A stretch of 31,461 nt of DNA from Flavobacteriales bacterium (lineage in GTDB: Bacteria > Bacteroidota > Bacteroidia > Flavobacteriales_F > PHOS-HE28). Under the pieces are notes generated by a model. The model did no database searches. It was not told the DNA's origin and was given only the letters and a program-made list of their open reading frames with translations. Positions 16,593-24,108 of the stretch are shown piece after piece (within the stretch, counting starts at the first letter, position 1; every line of letters starts with the position of its first letter). The stretch covers positions 1 to 31,461 of the forward strand of contig JACJZI010000017.1 of NCBI GenBank assembly GCA_020635655.1. The letters are read 5' to 3'. A program made the translations under genes and the position numbers.

Positions 16593-18055
16593 TACTTGTG
16601 CATCAGTTCAAGGGTCTCCTTCAGCACCGCGGCATCGTCGAAGGGGTGGCGCACACCCGCGATCTCCTGATAGGCCTCGTGGCCCTTGCCCGCCACCAGC
16701 ACCACATCGCCGGGCCCAGCCAGACCCACGGCCTGCCGGATCGCCTCCCGTCGATCGACGTTCACGTAGGTGCGCTGCTGGTCGGTGGCGCTCAGTCCCC
16801 CGCGCATCTCCTCGATGATCGCCGAGGGGTCCTCACTGCGCGGGTTGTCACTGGTCAGGACCACCGCGTCGCAATGCGCCGCGGCGAGGCGTGCCATCAT
16901 CGGTCTCTTCTCCCGGTCGCGGTCGCCTCCACAACCCAGCACACCGATCACCTTCTCACCCTGTGCGCACACTTCACGGATCGTGGTCAGCACGTTGCGC
17001 AATGCATCCGGCGTATGCGCATAGTCCACGATCCCGATCACGCCGCCCTTGCCACGGACCACCTGGAAGCGGCCTACCGGCGGGGTCAGATCGCTGAGGG
17101 CGGTGAGCACGTTGAGCGGTGCCTCCCCGAGGATCAGTGCGGTGCTGTAAACGGCGAGCAGGTTGCTGGCGTTGAAACCGCCGACCAACCGCGTATAGAC
17201 ATCGTGGCCGTCGATGTTGAGGTGCAGTCCACTGAGCTGGTTCTCGACGATCCGGGCCCGGTGGTCGGCCATTCCCGCCACGGCGAACGAGCGCCTGGCC
17301 GCACGCGTGTTCTGCACCATCACGGTGCTGTTCGCGTCGTCCGCGTTCACCAGCGCACAGGCGTCGGGGCCCAGCATGTCGAAGAAGCGCTTCTTCGCCT
17401 TGATGTACTCGGCGAACGAACCGTGGTAGTCCAGATGATCATGGGTGATGTTGGTGAACACGCCCACGTCGAAGTGCAGACCGGTCACACGTTCCTGCAC
17501 CACGGCATGGGAGCTCACCTCCATGAAGCAGTGCGTGCACCGCTCCTCCACCATGCGTGCCAGCAGTTCGTTCAGTCGGATGGCGTCAGGCGTGGTGTGC
17601 GTGGTGGGCAGGACCTCCTGACCGATGCGGACCTCGACGGTGGAGATCAATCCGGTCTTCCGGCCGAGCGCCCGGAACAGCCGATGCAGCAGCGTGGTCA
17701 CACTGGTCTTTCCGTTCGTTCCGGTCACTCCGACCAGCTTCAGCTTGCGCGATGGATGATCGAAGAAGTTGTCCGCCGCGATCGCCAGTGCGTTCGCACT
17801 GTCCGGAACGCGCACGTAGGTGACACCGGGGCGGCGCTCTTCAGGCATCCGCTCGCAGATCACTGCCGTGGCGCCGTTCTCCACCGCCTGCGCGATGTGG
17901 GCGTGGCCGTCCGTGCGCGTTCCCTTCACCGCCACGAATGCCGTGAAGGGCACCACCGTCCGACTGTCGAACGACAGTTGCTCGATGGCGATGTTCGTGT
18001 GGCCCACCACCTGCTCCAGGCGCGCCTTGTAGAGGATGTCCTTGAGCAGCTTCAT
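16592..18055 (-). CDS. murE: UDP-MurNAc-tripeptide synthetase MurE
   Basis: MurE adds the third peptide residue to UDP-MurNAc-L-Ala-D-Glu. The 487-residue protein shows the N-terminal LSFDSRTV motif, P-loop TGTNGKTS (111-118), MEVSSHAV, NITHDHLDYHG and the carbamylated-lysine region AKKRFFD. The acceptor-selectivity motif is DNPR (403-406, in SDNPRSEDP), which marks meso-diaminopimelate rather than L-lysine, so the cell wall is predicted to be DAP type. The start overlaps the ftsI stop (ATGA). Confidence 0.97.
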   Translation of the reverse strand: MKLLKDILYKARLEQVVGHTNIAIEQLSFDSRTVVPFTAFVAVKGTRTDGHAHIAQAVENGATAVICERMPEERRPGVTYVRVPDSANALAIAADNFFDHPSRKLKLVGVTGTNGKTSVTTLLHRLFRALGRKTGLISTVEVRIGQEVLPTTHTTPDAIRLNELLARMVEERCTHCFMEVSSHAVVQERVTGLHFDVGVFTNITHDHLDYHGSFAEYIKAKKRFFDMLGPDACALVNADDANSTVMVQNTRAARRSFAVAGMADHRARIVENQLSGLHLNIDGHDVYTRLVGGFNASNLLAVYSTALILGEAPLNVLTALSDLTPPVGRFQVVRGKGGVIGIVDYAHTPDALRNVLTTIREVCAQGEKVIGVLGCGGDRDREKRPMMARLAAAHCDAVVLTSDNPRSEDPSAIIEEMRGGLSATDQQRTYVNVDRREAIRQAVGLAGPGDVVLVAGKGHEAYQEIAGVRHPFDDAAVLKETLELMHK

Positions 18056-20166
18056 GTGGTGAGCTCCAGTTCGATGGTGGTGCCGGGAGCATATCGTTCA
18101 CCGGGGAGGATGGACTGCCTGCGCACCATCCCGACCCCCTTCACCCGCACACGGATCCCCCTGTTCTCCAGGATGTACACCGCGTCACGCAGGCCCATGC
18201 CCAACACGTTCGGCACCAGATGCAGGGCGTCACCAGGGATCGAACGCGGGACCATCACCACGGCGCTATCCGCAGCGGTGGTCGACACCCATTCCCCCTC
18301 TCCACGCTGGTCCACGGGCACATGCAGCCCCTCGAGCGCGGTCCGCAGGTCGAGCGCATTGCCACTGAACGTCACCGGCGTCCGTTGCTCCACGGGCCCG
18401 GTCCTGGCCGGATCGGTCTGCATGTCCAGCCGGTTCGCGTGGATCTTGCTGGCGATCTCCTTGAGGATCGGCCCGGCCACCACGTTGCCGTAGTACCCGC
18501 TCGAGGTGGGTGAGCTCACCACCACAATGCAGGAATACCGGGGCGCATCGGCCGGGAAATAGCCGACGAAAGAGGCCTGATAGCTCACCCCCGCGCTCCG
18601 ATATCCCGCCCCCTTCTTGGCGATCTGCGCGGTACCGGTCTTGCCGGCGATCCGGTAGTCCGCATCGTGCAGGTTGCTCGCCGTGCCGGAATCGACCACG
18701 CCTTCGAGCATCCTGCGCACCTTCTCCAGTGTGGAGCGCGAACAAATGCGCGGATCCAGGACCACCGGATCGAAATGGGCGACCTCCTTGCCGGCGCGGG
18801 TGATGCTCTTGACGAATTGCGGTTGCATCATCCGTCCCTCATTGGCGATGGCATTGTAGAAGGTGAGCAGCTGCAGGGGGGTCAGGCTCACTTCATAGCC
18901 GATGCTCATCCAGGGAAGGCTCAATCCGCTCCACAGCTTGTCGCCGGGACCGCGCAGCGTCGGCACCGGTTCACCCGGGATGCGCACGCCCGTGGGTTTG
19001 TCGAGACCGAGCCGACGCAGGCCGTTCACGAACCGTTGCGGATCATCGCCATAGGCCTTCACGAGCGCTTGTGATACGGCGGTATTGCTGCTGACCTCGA
19101 GTGCACGCTCCAGGGTGATCACACCGAAGCCCCCCTCATGGGAATCCTCCATGCGTTTGCCGTAGTACTTCACGACACCGCCCTGGGTGTCGAACTTGTC
19201 GTGCGGCGACAGTCTTCCGTCCTCGAGGGCCACCATGATCGAGGCCGTCTTGAACGTGGAGCCGGGCTCCGTGCTCGTTCCTACGGCGTAGTTGAGGTCC
19301 TCACTGTAGATGCTGTCGCCGTGAAGGGTCAGATTGCTGCATGCTTTCACGTAGCCCGTGGCCACTTCCATCACCACCACACAGCCGTGGTGGGCACCGT
19401 GCAGCCGGAGCTGCTTTTCGAGCGCCGCGTCGGTCACGTCCTGCAGATTGATGTCGACCGTACTGTGCACGTCGCTGCCAGGCACGGGGTCCTGCCCATC
19501 GCCGTCCTCAACCGGCATCCAGACGCCTCCGGTCAGGCGTCGTTCCAACCGCCGGCCGGTCACCCCGCGCAGCCAGCCATCGTACCCTCCTTCCAGGCCG
19601 ATCGCGCTGCTGTCGCGCAGCACATAGCCGACGGTGCGCGCGGCCAGCCTGCCGAAGGGATGCACGCGGACCGTATGCTTCTCGATGATGAGCCCGCTGC
19701 CATATCGTCCGCGGTCGAACAGGGGGAACTTCTTCAGTTCCTGCACCTGTTCGTGATCGACATGACGCTGCACAAGGTGATAGCGGTCGTTGTGCGAGCG
19801 CGCTTCCAGAAGATCCCGGCGATAGGTCTCCGCGCTGCGGTCACCGAACATGGCGGCGAGCGCATGGCAAAGCGGATCGAGGTCGCTGGCGATCACTTCA
19901 TCAGTGAGCCCATCCGCGCGCATGTCCATGCGGATCTCGTAGTCGGGGACACTGGTGCTGAGCAGGCGTCCGTCCTCACTGTAGATGTGGCCCCGGTCGG
20001 GCTGTACCGTGCGGTAGGACATCGCCAGGTGCTGGGCGCGCGCCATCCATCTCTCGCCCTCGACGAACTGGATCGTGAAGAGCTTGATCGCGATGGCCAA
20101 GGCGAAAAGGATGATGGCGCCGTAGATCAGCGATGCGCGCAATCGGAGGCCCCGGTGTTCACTCAT
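18052..20166 (-). CDS. ftsI: Septal transpeptidase FtsI (class B PBP with PASTA domain)
   Basis: FtsI cross-links septal peptidoglycan together with FtsW. The 704-residue product has a short cytoplasmic tail, one membrane helix (about 12-32), a pedestal/dimerisation domain (about 50-230) and a transpeptidase domain. Catalytic motifs are the serine SxxK (STFK, 303-306), SxN (SSN, 359-361) and KTG (KTGT, 509-512). A single C-terminal PASTA domain follows (about 649-704, HLVPNVLGMGLRDAVYILENRG). PASTA-bearing division PBPs are common in Bacteroidota. Start ATG 20166 overlaps the ftsL stop by 8 bases; an in-frame ATG at 20190 would add MNSKYPHG and is less likely. Confidence 0.95.
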   Translation of the reverse strand: MSEHRGLRLRASLIYGAIILFALAIAIKLFTIQFVEGERWMARAQHLAMSYRTVQPDRGHIYSEDGRLLSTSVPDYEIRMDMRADGLTDEVIASDLDPLCHALAAMFGDRSAETYRRDLLEARSHNDRYHLVQRHVDHEQVQELKKFPLFDRGRYGSGLIIEKHTVRVHPFGRLAARTVGYVLRDSSAIGLEGGYDGWLRGVTGRRLERRLTGGVWMPVEDGDGQDPVPGSDVHSTVDINLQDVTDAALEKQLRLHGAHHGCVVVMEVATGYVKACSNLTLHGDSIYSEDLNYAVGTSTEPGSTFKTASIMVALEDGRLSPHDKFDTQGGVVKYYGKRMEDSHEGGFGVITLERALEVSSNTAVSQALVKAYGDDPQRFVNGLRRLGLDKPTGVRIPGEPVPTLRGPGDKLWSGLSLPWMSIGYEVSLTPLQLLTFYNAIANEGRMMQPQFVKSITRAGKEVAHFDPVVLDPRICSRSTLEKVRRMLEGVVDSGTASNLHDADYRIAGKTGTAQIAKKGAGYRSAGVSYQASFVGYFPADAPRYSCIVVVSSPTSSGYYGNVVAGPILKEIASKIHANRLDMQTDPARTGPVEQRTPVTFSGNALDLRTALEGLHVPVDQRGEGEWVSTTAADSAVVMVPRSIPGDALHLVPNVLGMGLRDAVYILENRGIRVRVKGVGMVRRQSILPGERYAPGTTIELELTT

Positions 20167-20566
20167 CCCGTGCGGGTACTTCGAGTTCATCAGGGGCCAC
20201 CTCGATCTTGTGGGGTGGTACGCGGCTTTCCACCAAGCCCATGTCCTGGATATCCTCCGCCACCTGGCTTTGGCGTTCGGTGCGGTCGAGATGGCTGCGG
20301 ATGGAGATGTACTCGCTGCGCATCTCCTTCAGTTCGGCATCGGTACGATGCAGCTCGCGCACGGTGCGCTCGGTGTAATACCCGTAGCTGATATACAGCA
20401 CCATCAGGAGGGCCACGAAAAGGAAGAAGGGCATGTTCGTGAGCACCTTCTCACGCGTGAGGAACGAGCCGTTGAGCACGCCCACCAGGAGCCGCGGCAG
20501 CTTCGGACCGCCCGACGTGCCGTCCTTGGCGTCGTTCTTCTGCTTCTTGTTCCTGATCCTGTTCAC
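20159..20566 (-). CDS. ftsL: FtsL-like cell division protein
   Basis: This small bitopic protein (135 residues) has a basic cytoplasmic N terminus, one membrane helix (about 46-64, PFFLFVALLMVLYISYGYY) and a heptad-like coiled coil (about 66-100), the build of FtsL, which forms a complex with FtsQ and activates FtsWI. Sequence similarity in this family is weak, so topology and position between rsmH and ftsI carry the call. It starts with GTG at 20566, overlapping the rsmH stop as GTGA; no ATG gives a full product. Confidence 0.82.
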   Translation of the reverse strand: MNRIRNKKQKNDAKDGTSGGPKLPRLLVGVLNGSFLTREKVLTNMPFFLFVALLMVLYISYGYYTERTVRELHRTDAELKEMRSEYISIRSHLDRTERQSQVAEDIQDMGLVESRVPPHKIEVAPDELEVPARDE

Positions 20567-21468
20567 GTTCGTTCTGCGATGCGTGCCCGTGCGCTGCGTG
20601 CCCGGGGATTGCGTTCCATTTCCTCTTCCGTTGGCCTTATGGCCTTGCTGGTCAATGGCCGGTAGGGCAGGTCGTGCCTGCCGTACGGGTCGATCGTCCC
20701 CTCGCCTTCCGGATCCCCGCTCCGCATCCAGTTCTTCACCAGGCGGTCCTCCAGGCTGTGGTAGCTGATGATCACGAGTCGTCCGCCCGGGCGCAGCACC
20801 TGCACGCTCATGCGCAACAATTGCCGGAGCGCACCCAGTTCATCGTTCACCGCGATGCGCAACGCCTGGAACACCTGGGCCAGGAAGCCGGAAGCATCGC
20901 GCCTTGGGGTCACCGGGGCGAGCGCCTCGACGAGCGCCCGCGTGGTGCGGATCGGTGTTCGGGACCTTGCTTCCACGAGGGCCCGCGCCACGCGCTGGGC
21001 CCCGGGCACCTCACCGTACCCCCGCAATACCGTCCGGAGCTCCTGCTCGTCCATGGAGGCCACCAGCTCCGCCGCATTGCGCCTGGCACGTCGGTCCATC
21101 CGCATGTCCAGCGGTCCCTCCTGGCGGAAGCTGAATCCGCGGGCAGCGGTATCGAACTGATGGCTGCTCACACCCAGGTCGGCGAGCAGACCGTCCACCG
21201 GAAGCCGGCCGAGGTACCGCAGATGGTTCCTGATCCATCGGAAGTCCGACCGGACCAGCTTGAAGCGGGGATCGTCCAGCGCATTGCCGGCGGCGTCGGT
21301 GTCACGATCGAAGGCGATCAGCGCACCCTCCGGACCGAGACGTTCCAGGATCGCCCGGCTGTGCCCTCCCCCACCGAAGGTCGCATCCACATAGATGCCG
21401 TCGGGGCGGATGGCAAGGCCATTGACACAGTCATGTAAAAGAACGGGGTCGTGGTACTCATGCGCCAT
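20563..21468 (-). CDS. rsmH: 16S rRNA (cytosine-N4) methyltransferase RsmH (MraW)
   Basis: RsmH methylates N4 of C1402 (E. coli numbering) of 16S rRNA at the ribosomal P site using SAM. The 301-residue protein shows HDPVLL near the start, the SAM loop VDATFGGGGHSRAIL, LLADLGVSSHQFD, the GFSFRQEGPLDMRMD motif, and the C-terminal ISYHSLEDRLVK and NPRARSARAR, all diagnostic. Length is normal. Its ATG lies 11 bases inside the 3' end of mraZ. Confidence 0.97.
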   Translation of the reverse strand: MAHEYHDPVLLHDCVNGLAIRPDGIYVDATFGGGGHSRAILERLGPEGALIAFDRDTDAAGNALDDPRFKLVRSDFRWIRNHLRYLGRLPVDGLLADLGVSSHQFDTAARGFSFRQEGPLDMRMDRRARRNAAELVASMDEQELRTVLRGYGEVPGAQRVARALVEARSRTPIRTTRALVEALAPVTPRRDASGFLAQVFQALRIAVNDELGALRQLLRMSVQVLRPGGRLVIISYHSLEDRLVKNWMRSGDPEGEGTIDPYGRHDLPYRPLTSKAIRPTEEEMERNPRARSARARIAERT

Positions 21469-21922
21469 TGGTGTTACCGAGGTTGCCCATCACATCCTCG
21501 CTCAGCGCGGTGAGGTCCACTTTCTCGCGCATCATGCGGGCATGGCCCTCCCTGCTCCATACCTCGATCCGGTCGATCATGCCCAGCAGCTTCACCTCCC
21601 GGCGAATGCCGGCATGGTCCATCAGCGGCTTGGGCAGGAGCAGGCGGCCATTGCCATCGAGGTCCACCTGTGTGGCCCCGTTCATGAAGCGCCGGATGAA
21701 CTCCAGGTTCCGTTCGACGAACCGGTTCAACTGACGCATCGTGCCTTGTGTCCGCTCCCACTCGACCATCGGGTACAGCACCAGACAGGGCTTGAACACG
21801 TCGCGGTTGATCACGAAGCCCCTGGAGAGCTCGCCCTCGAGCTGGCGCTTCAGGCCGCTCGGCAGAACGAGACGCCCCTTGGCGTCCAGCTTCAGATCGT
21901 ATTCCCCCAACAGGCTCAGCAT
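21458..21922 (-). CDS. mraZ: Transcriptional regulator MraZ
   Basis: MraZ is a ring-forming DNA-binding protein that controls the dcw operon. The 154-residue protein carries two AbrB-like half-motifs: LDAKGRLVLPSGLK (12-25) and DLDGNGRLLLPKPL (87-100), each with the D-x(n)-G-R signature of the family. It is the first gene of the operon. Three GTGGG boxes with 10-bp periodicity lie 45-69 bp upstream of its start, the site MraZ is known to recognise in other bacteria, so autorepression is strongly suggested. Start ATG at 21922. Confidence 0.96.
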   Translation of the reverse strand: MLSLLGEYDLKLDAKGRLVLPSGLKRQLEGELSRGFVINRDVFKPCLVLYPMVEWERTQGTMRQLNRFVERNLEFIRRFMNGATQVDLDGNGRLLLPKPLMDHAGIRREVKLLGMIDRIEVWSREGHARMMREKVDLTALSEDVMGNLGNTNGA

Positions 21923-21966
21923 GCCTCATGCGTGCGCGAGAATGGCAGCGAATGTAGGATCAATTT

Positions 21967-21991
21967 CCCACTTCAACCCACCATTTCCCAC
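21967..21991 (-). promoter_or_regulatory. MraZ operator: three GTGGG boxes at 10-bp spacing
   Basis: On the minus strand GTGGG occurs at 21991-21987, 21981-21977 and 21971-21967, each separated by exactly 5 bases (AAATG, TTGAA). MraZ of E. coli and other bacteria binds direct TGGG-type repeats with this 10-bp period in front of mraZ, placing all boxes on one face of the helix. The array lies 45 bp upstream of the mraZ start, overlapping or just downstream of the candidate promoter, which fits repression. Confidence 0.85.
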
Positions 21992-22020
21992 TTTTTTACC
22001 GACTGTGTAAAACTTCTCAA
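21991..22020 (-). promoter_or_regulatory. Candidate dcw operon promoter
   Basis: On the minus strand TTG (22020-22018) is followed after 19 bases by TAAAAAAG (21998-21991). Spacing agrees with the Bacteroidota -33/-7 arrangement, but the -7 box matches TAnnTTTG only partly. The first MraZ box abuts the -7 element. A start site near 21985 would give a leader of about 60 bases. This is a candidate only. Confidence 0.35.
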
Positions 22021-22083
22021 CGCCGAAGATGGGTAAAAGTTGTCAAATGCGCTGAAACAGGCAATCCATCACACCTTTTACAG

Positions 22084-22098
22084 GTGGGAGGAAGTGGG
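22084..22098 (+). promoter_or_regulatory. Second, oppositely oriented GTGGG pair
   Basis: GTGGG occurs on the plus strand at 22084-22088 and 22094-22098, again with a 5-base spacer (AGGAA) and 10-bp period, about 100 bp from the main operator and pointing toward the hydrolase gene. It may be an auxiliary MraZ site, but two 5-mers can occur by chance in this base composition. Confidence 0.45.
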
Positions 22099-22277
22099 GA
22101 TCAATGAACGATCCGTCCGCGAACAAGGGTCGGCCAGGGAAGCGCTCTACGGACCGTTCCATCCGGTCGCAAACCTCCCTCCCTCCAAGGGCTGGCAACG
22201 GTGCTCGGGCCGCGGCTTACGCACAGTTCCTTGTGAACGACCGATCGAACGGCCCACGGCGCGCAGGACACCTTCAC

Positions 22278-22285
22278 TACTTTTG
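22278..22285 (+). promoter_or_regulatory. -7 promoter element for hydrolase-engB
   Basis: TACTTTTG is an exact match to the Bacteroidota -7 consensus TAnnTTTG, ending 16 bases before the hydrolase ATG. No TTG is seen at the -33 position. The predicted leader is about 10-12 bases. Confidence 0.5.
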
Positions 22286-22301
22286 GGCTTGACCCCTCCC
22301 C

Positions 22302-23075
22302 ATGCTGCCCGATCTGAAAGAGGAAGGCGAGTTCAGGTACGTCGAGGCCGGAACAGGTCACGTGCTGATCCTGCTGCACGGATTGTTCGGCGCCTTGAGC
22401 AATTTCGAAGTGGCCTTCCGGCATCTGGCGGGGAAGTACCACGTGGTCGTTCCCATGTTGCCGCTCTACAGCATGCCGATGCTCAACACCAACGTCGGTG
22501 CATTGGCCAAGTTCCTCCAACGGTTCATACGCCACAAGGGATGGAAAGAGGTGAACCTGCTCGGCAACTCCCTGGGGGGGCATGTGGCACTGATCCATTG
22601 CAGCAAACACCCGGAGAGCGTGCGCTCCCTGATCCTGACCGGCAGCAGTGGGCTTTACGAGAACGCGTTCGGTGGAGGGTTCCCACGACGGGAGGACTAC
22701 AATTACATCCGCGAGAAGGTGGCCCTGACCTTCTTTGATCCGAAGCACGCGACCAAGGCACTGGTCGATGAGTGCTACGAAACGGTCAATGACAAGAGCA
22801 AGCTGATCCGCATCCTTGCCCTGGCCAAGAGCGCCATCCGGCACAACATGGCCAAGGAGCTGCCCCAGTTCCGGATGCCCACACTGTTGGTCTGGGGAAG
22901 ACAGGACACCATCACCCCGCCGGAGGTGGCCGAGGAATTCCACCAATTGCTGCCCAACAGCGCCCTGCATTGGATCGATGAATGCGGACACGCCCCAATG
23001 ATGGAACAGCCGGAACGGTTCAATGCGATCGTGGACCCCTGGCTGGAATCAACCCTCAAGCCGCAGGAAGCCTGA
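22302..23075 (+). CDS. Alpha/beta hydrolase
   Basis: The 257-residue cytoplasmic protein has the alpha/beta-hydrolase fold: an oxyanion-hole HG (LLHGLFG, 23-29), the nucleophile elbow GNSLGG (88-93, Ser90), the acid in WGRQDTITP (Asp202) and the catalytic histidine in ECGHAPMMEQPE (His230). All three catalytic residues are present, so it should be an active serine hydrolase. The substrate is unknown. It is followed by engB one base after its stop; I recall this pairing near mraZ in several Bacteroidota. The ATG at 22302 gives a normal N terminus with no signal peptide. Confidence 0.92.
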   Translation: MLPDLKEEGEFRYVEAGTGHVLILLHGLFGALSNFEVAFRHLAGKYHVVVPMLPLYSMPMLNTNVGALAKFLQRFIRHKGWKEVNLLGNSLGGHVALIHCSKHPESVRSLILTGSSGLYENAFGGGFPRREDYNYIREKVALTFFDPKHATKALVDECYETVNDKSKLIRILALAKSAIRHNMAKELPQFRMPTLLVWGRQDTITPPEVAEEFHQLLPNSALHWIDECGHAPMMEQPERFNAIVDPWLESTLKPQEA

Positions 23076-23076
23076 G

Positions 23077-23700
23077 ATGAGGAACCTCCGCGCCGAACAC
23101 CTCGGCAGCGGCAGGGAGGCCGCACACTGGCCCAAGCCCACACTGCCGGAGTATGCGTTCATCGGCCGAAGCAATGTCGGCAAGAGCTCACTGATCAACA
23201 TGCTCTGCGGGGTGGACAAGCTCGCCCGGGTGAGCAACACACCCGGCCGCACCCGCTTGGTGGAGCACTTTCAAGTGGCCGGCACGCTCACCACCGACGG
23301 TCCGTGGTTGCTCGCCGACCTGCCCGGATATGGCTTCGCCAGGGTCGCCCGCACCGAACGGGAGGCCTGGCAAAGGATGGTCCGCACCTATCTGCGCGAA
23401 CGCCCCAACCTGCAATGCGTGTTCCTGCTTGTCGATGTCCGCCTCGACCCGCAACGCAGCGACCTGGACATGATCCAATGGCTGGGGGAGGAGGCCATTC
23501 CGTTCGCCATCGTGTTCACAAAGAGCGACAAGCTCTCCCCTCCGAAGGTGCAGGCCAGCGTGGCCGTCTTCCGTCGCTTGTTGAAGCGCACTTGGAACGA
23601 GCTGCCGACGATGTTCATCACATCCGCGGACACGCGCGAGGGACGTGGGACCCTGCTGGAGTTCATCGATCAGGTGAACGCCGATTTCCGGGCCACGTAG
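23077..23700 (+). CDS. engB: Ribosome biogenesis GTPase EngB (YihA/YsxC)
   Basis: EngB is an essential TRAFAC-class GTPase needed for large ribosomal subunit assembly. The 207-residue protein has G1 GRSNVGKS (30-37), the G2 threonine in NTPGRTR, G3 DLPG (81-84, DLPGYGFA), G4 TKSD (148-151) and G5 TSA (182-184). Length and motif spacing are standard. The ATG at 23077 follows the hydrolase stop by one base; an earlier in-frame start inside the hydrolase gene is rejected. It converges on gldC 50 bp away, with only a small 5-bp hairpin (23737-23750) between them. Confidence 0.96.
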   Translation: MRNLRAEHLGSGREAAHWPKPTLPEYAFIGRSNVGKSSLINMLCGVDKLARVSNTPGRTRLVEHFQVAGTLTTDGPWLLADLPGYGFARVARTEREAWQRMVRTYLRERPNLQCVFLLVDVRLDPQRSDLDMIQWLGEEAIPFAIVFTKSDKLSPPKVQASVAVFRRLLKRTWNELPTMFITSADTREGRGTLLEFIDQVNADFRAT

Positions 23701-23750
23701 ACCGCGCGACGGAAGGAAAAACGTGTTCCGACATGACCACGCACCCGTGG

Positions 23751-24083
23751 CTACTCCCCTTTCGCCCCGAGCATGTGCTCGGCGAAGTAGGCGGCGAAGT
23801 CACGCATCTGCGCGGCCATGCGCCCCTCATTGGTGGCCCGCTCGAACGTATCGGCCATGGTCAGCAGGTTCTGATGGAAGAAGCTGTTCATTTCCTCGAT
23901 GGTCATCTGCTTCGTCCAGAGGTCGATGCGCATCGTGTTGTGCTCCTGCTCGTCCCACAGGCTGAGCAGCGCCGCCTTGCATGCCCCCCGGCCACCGTCC
24001 TCGGCCTCCCAGTGCATGCGCTCGGGCACCTTGTTCTCGTCCAGTTCAACAGTGATGCGGATCTCGGTGGTGCGGGTGCTCAT
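23751..24083 (-). CDS. gldC: Gliding motility protein GldC
   Basis: This 110-residue soluble protein matches GldC throughout: EIRITVELDENKVPE, HWEAEDGG, LSLWDEQEHNTMRIDLWTK, EMNSFFHQNLLTMADTFERAT and RDFAAYFAE. GldC accompanies GldB in gliding Flavobacteriia; from memory, in Flavobacterium its loss weakens but does not abolish gliding. It has no signal peptide, so it is expected in the cytoplasm. The ATG at 24083 is chosen over upstream in-frame starts because MSTRTTEI is the normal N terminus. It follows gldB by 25 bp and is probably co-transcribed with it. Confidence 0.93.
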   Translation of the reverse strand: MSTRTTEIRITVELDENKVPERMHWEAEDGGRGACKAALLSLWDEQEHNTMRIDLWTKQMTIEEMNSFFHQNLLTMADTFERATNEGRMAAQMRDFAAYFAEHMLGAKGE

Positions 24084-24108
24084 GATCGGTCCGGTAGAAT
24101 AGGTCAGG

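Larger units (their letters stand above)
21923..22301. other. Divergent regulatory region between the dcw operon and the hydrolase-engB operon
   Basis: The 379 bp between mraZ (leftward) and the alpha/beta hydrolase gene (rightward) hold no gene I can support. They contain the three-box MraZ operator and a candidate dcw promoter on the left (21967-22020), an oppositely oriented GTGGG pair (22084-22098) and a consensus -7 element for the rightward operon (22278-22285). Bases 21961-22080 are clearly more A+T-rich than the surrounding coding DNA, as expected for a promoter. The 22105-22275 stretch shows nothing recognisable. Confidence 0.75.

Noticed and set aside
16598..18493. 631-codon plus-strand frame antisense to murE and ftsI
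   Set aside because: Rich in His, Arg and Gln with no recognisable motif; it is the usual antisense shadow of high-G+C coding DNA over two certain genes.
22104..22292. 62-codon plus-strand frame after the second GTGGG pair
   Set aside because: No homology or domain, Arg/Ser/Gly-rich, and it overlaps the -7 element of the hydrolase operon; a GGAGG 12 bases upstream is the only point in its favour.
23737..23750. Hairpin CCACG-CACC-CGTGG between engB and gldC as a terminator
   Set aside because: Only a 5-bp stem with no T tract; too weak to call.
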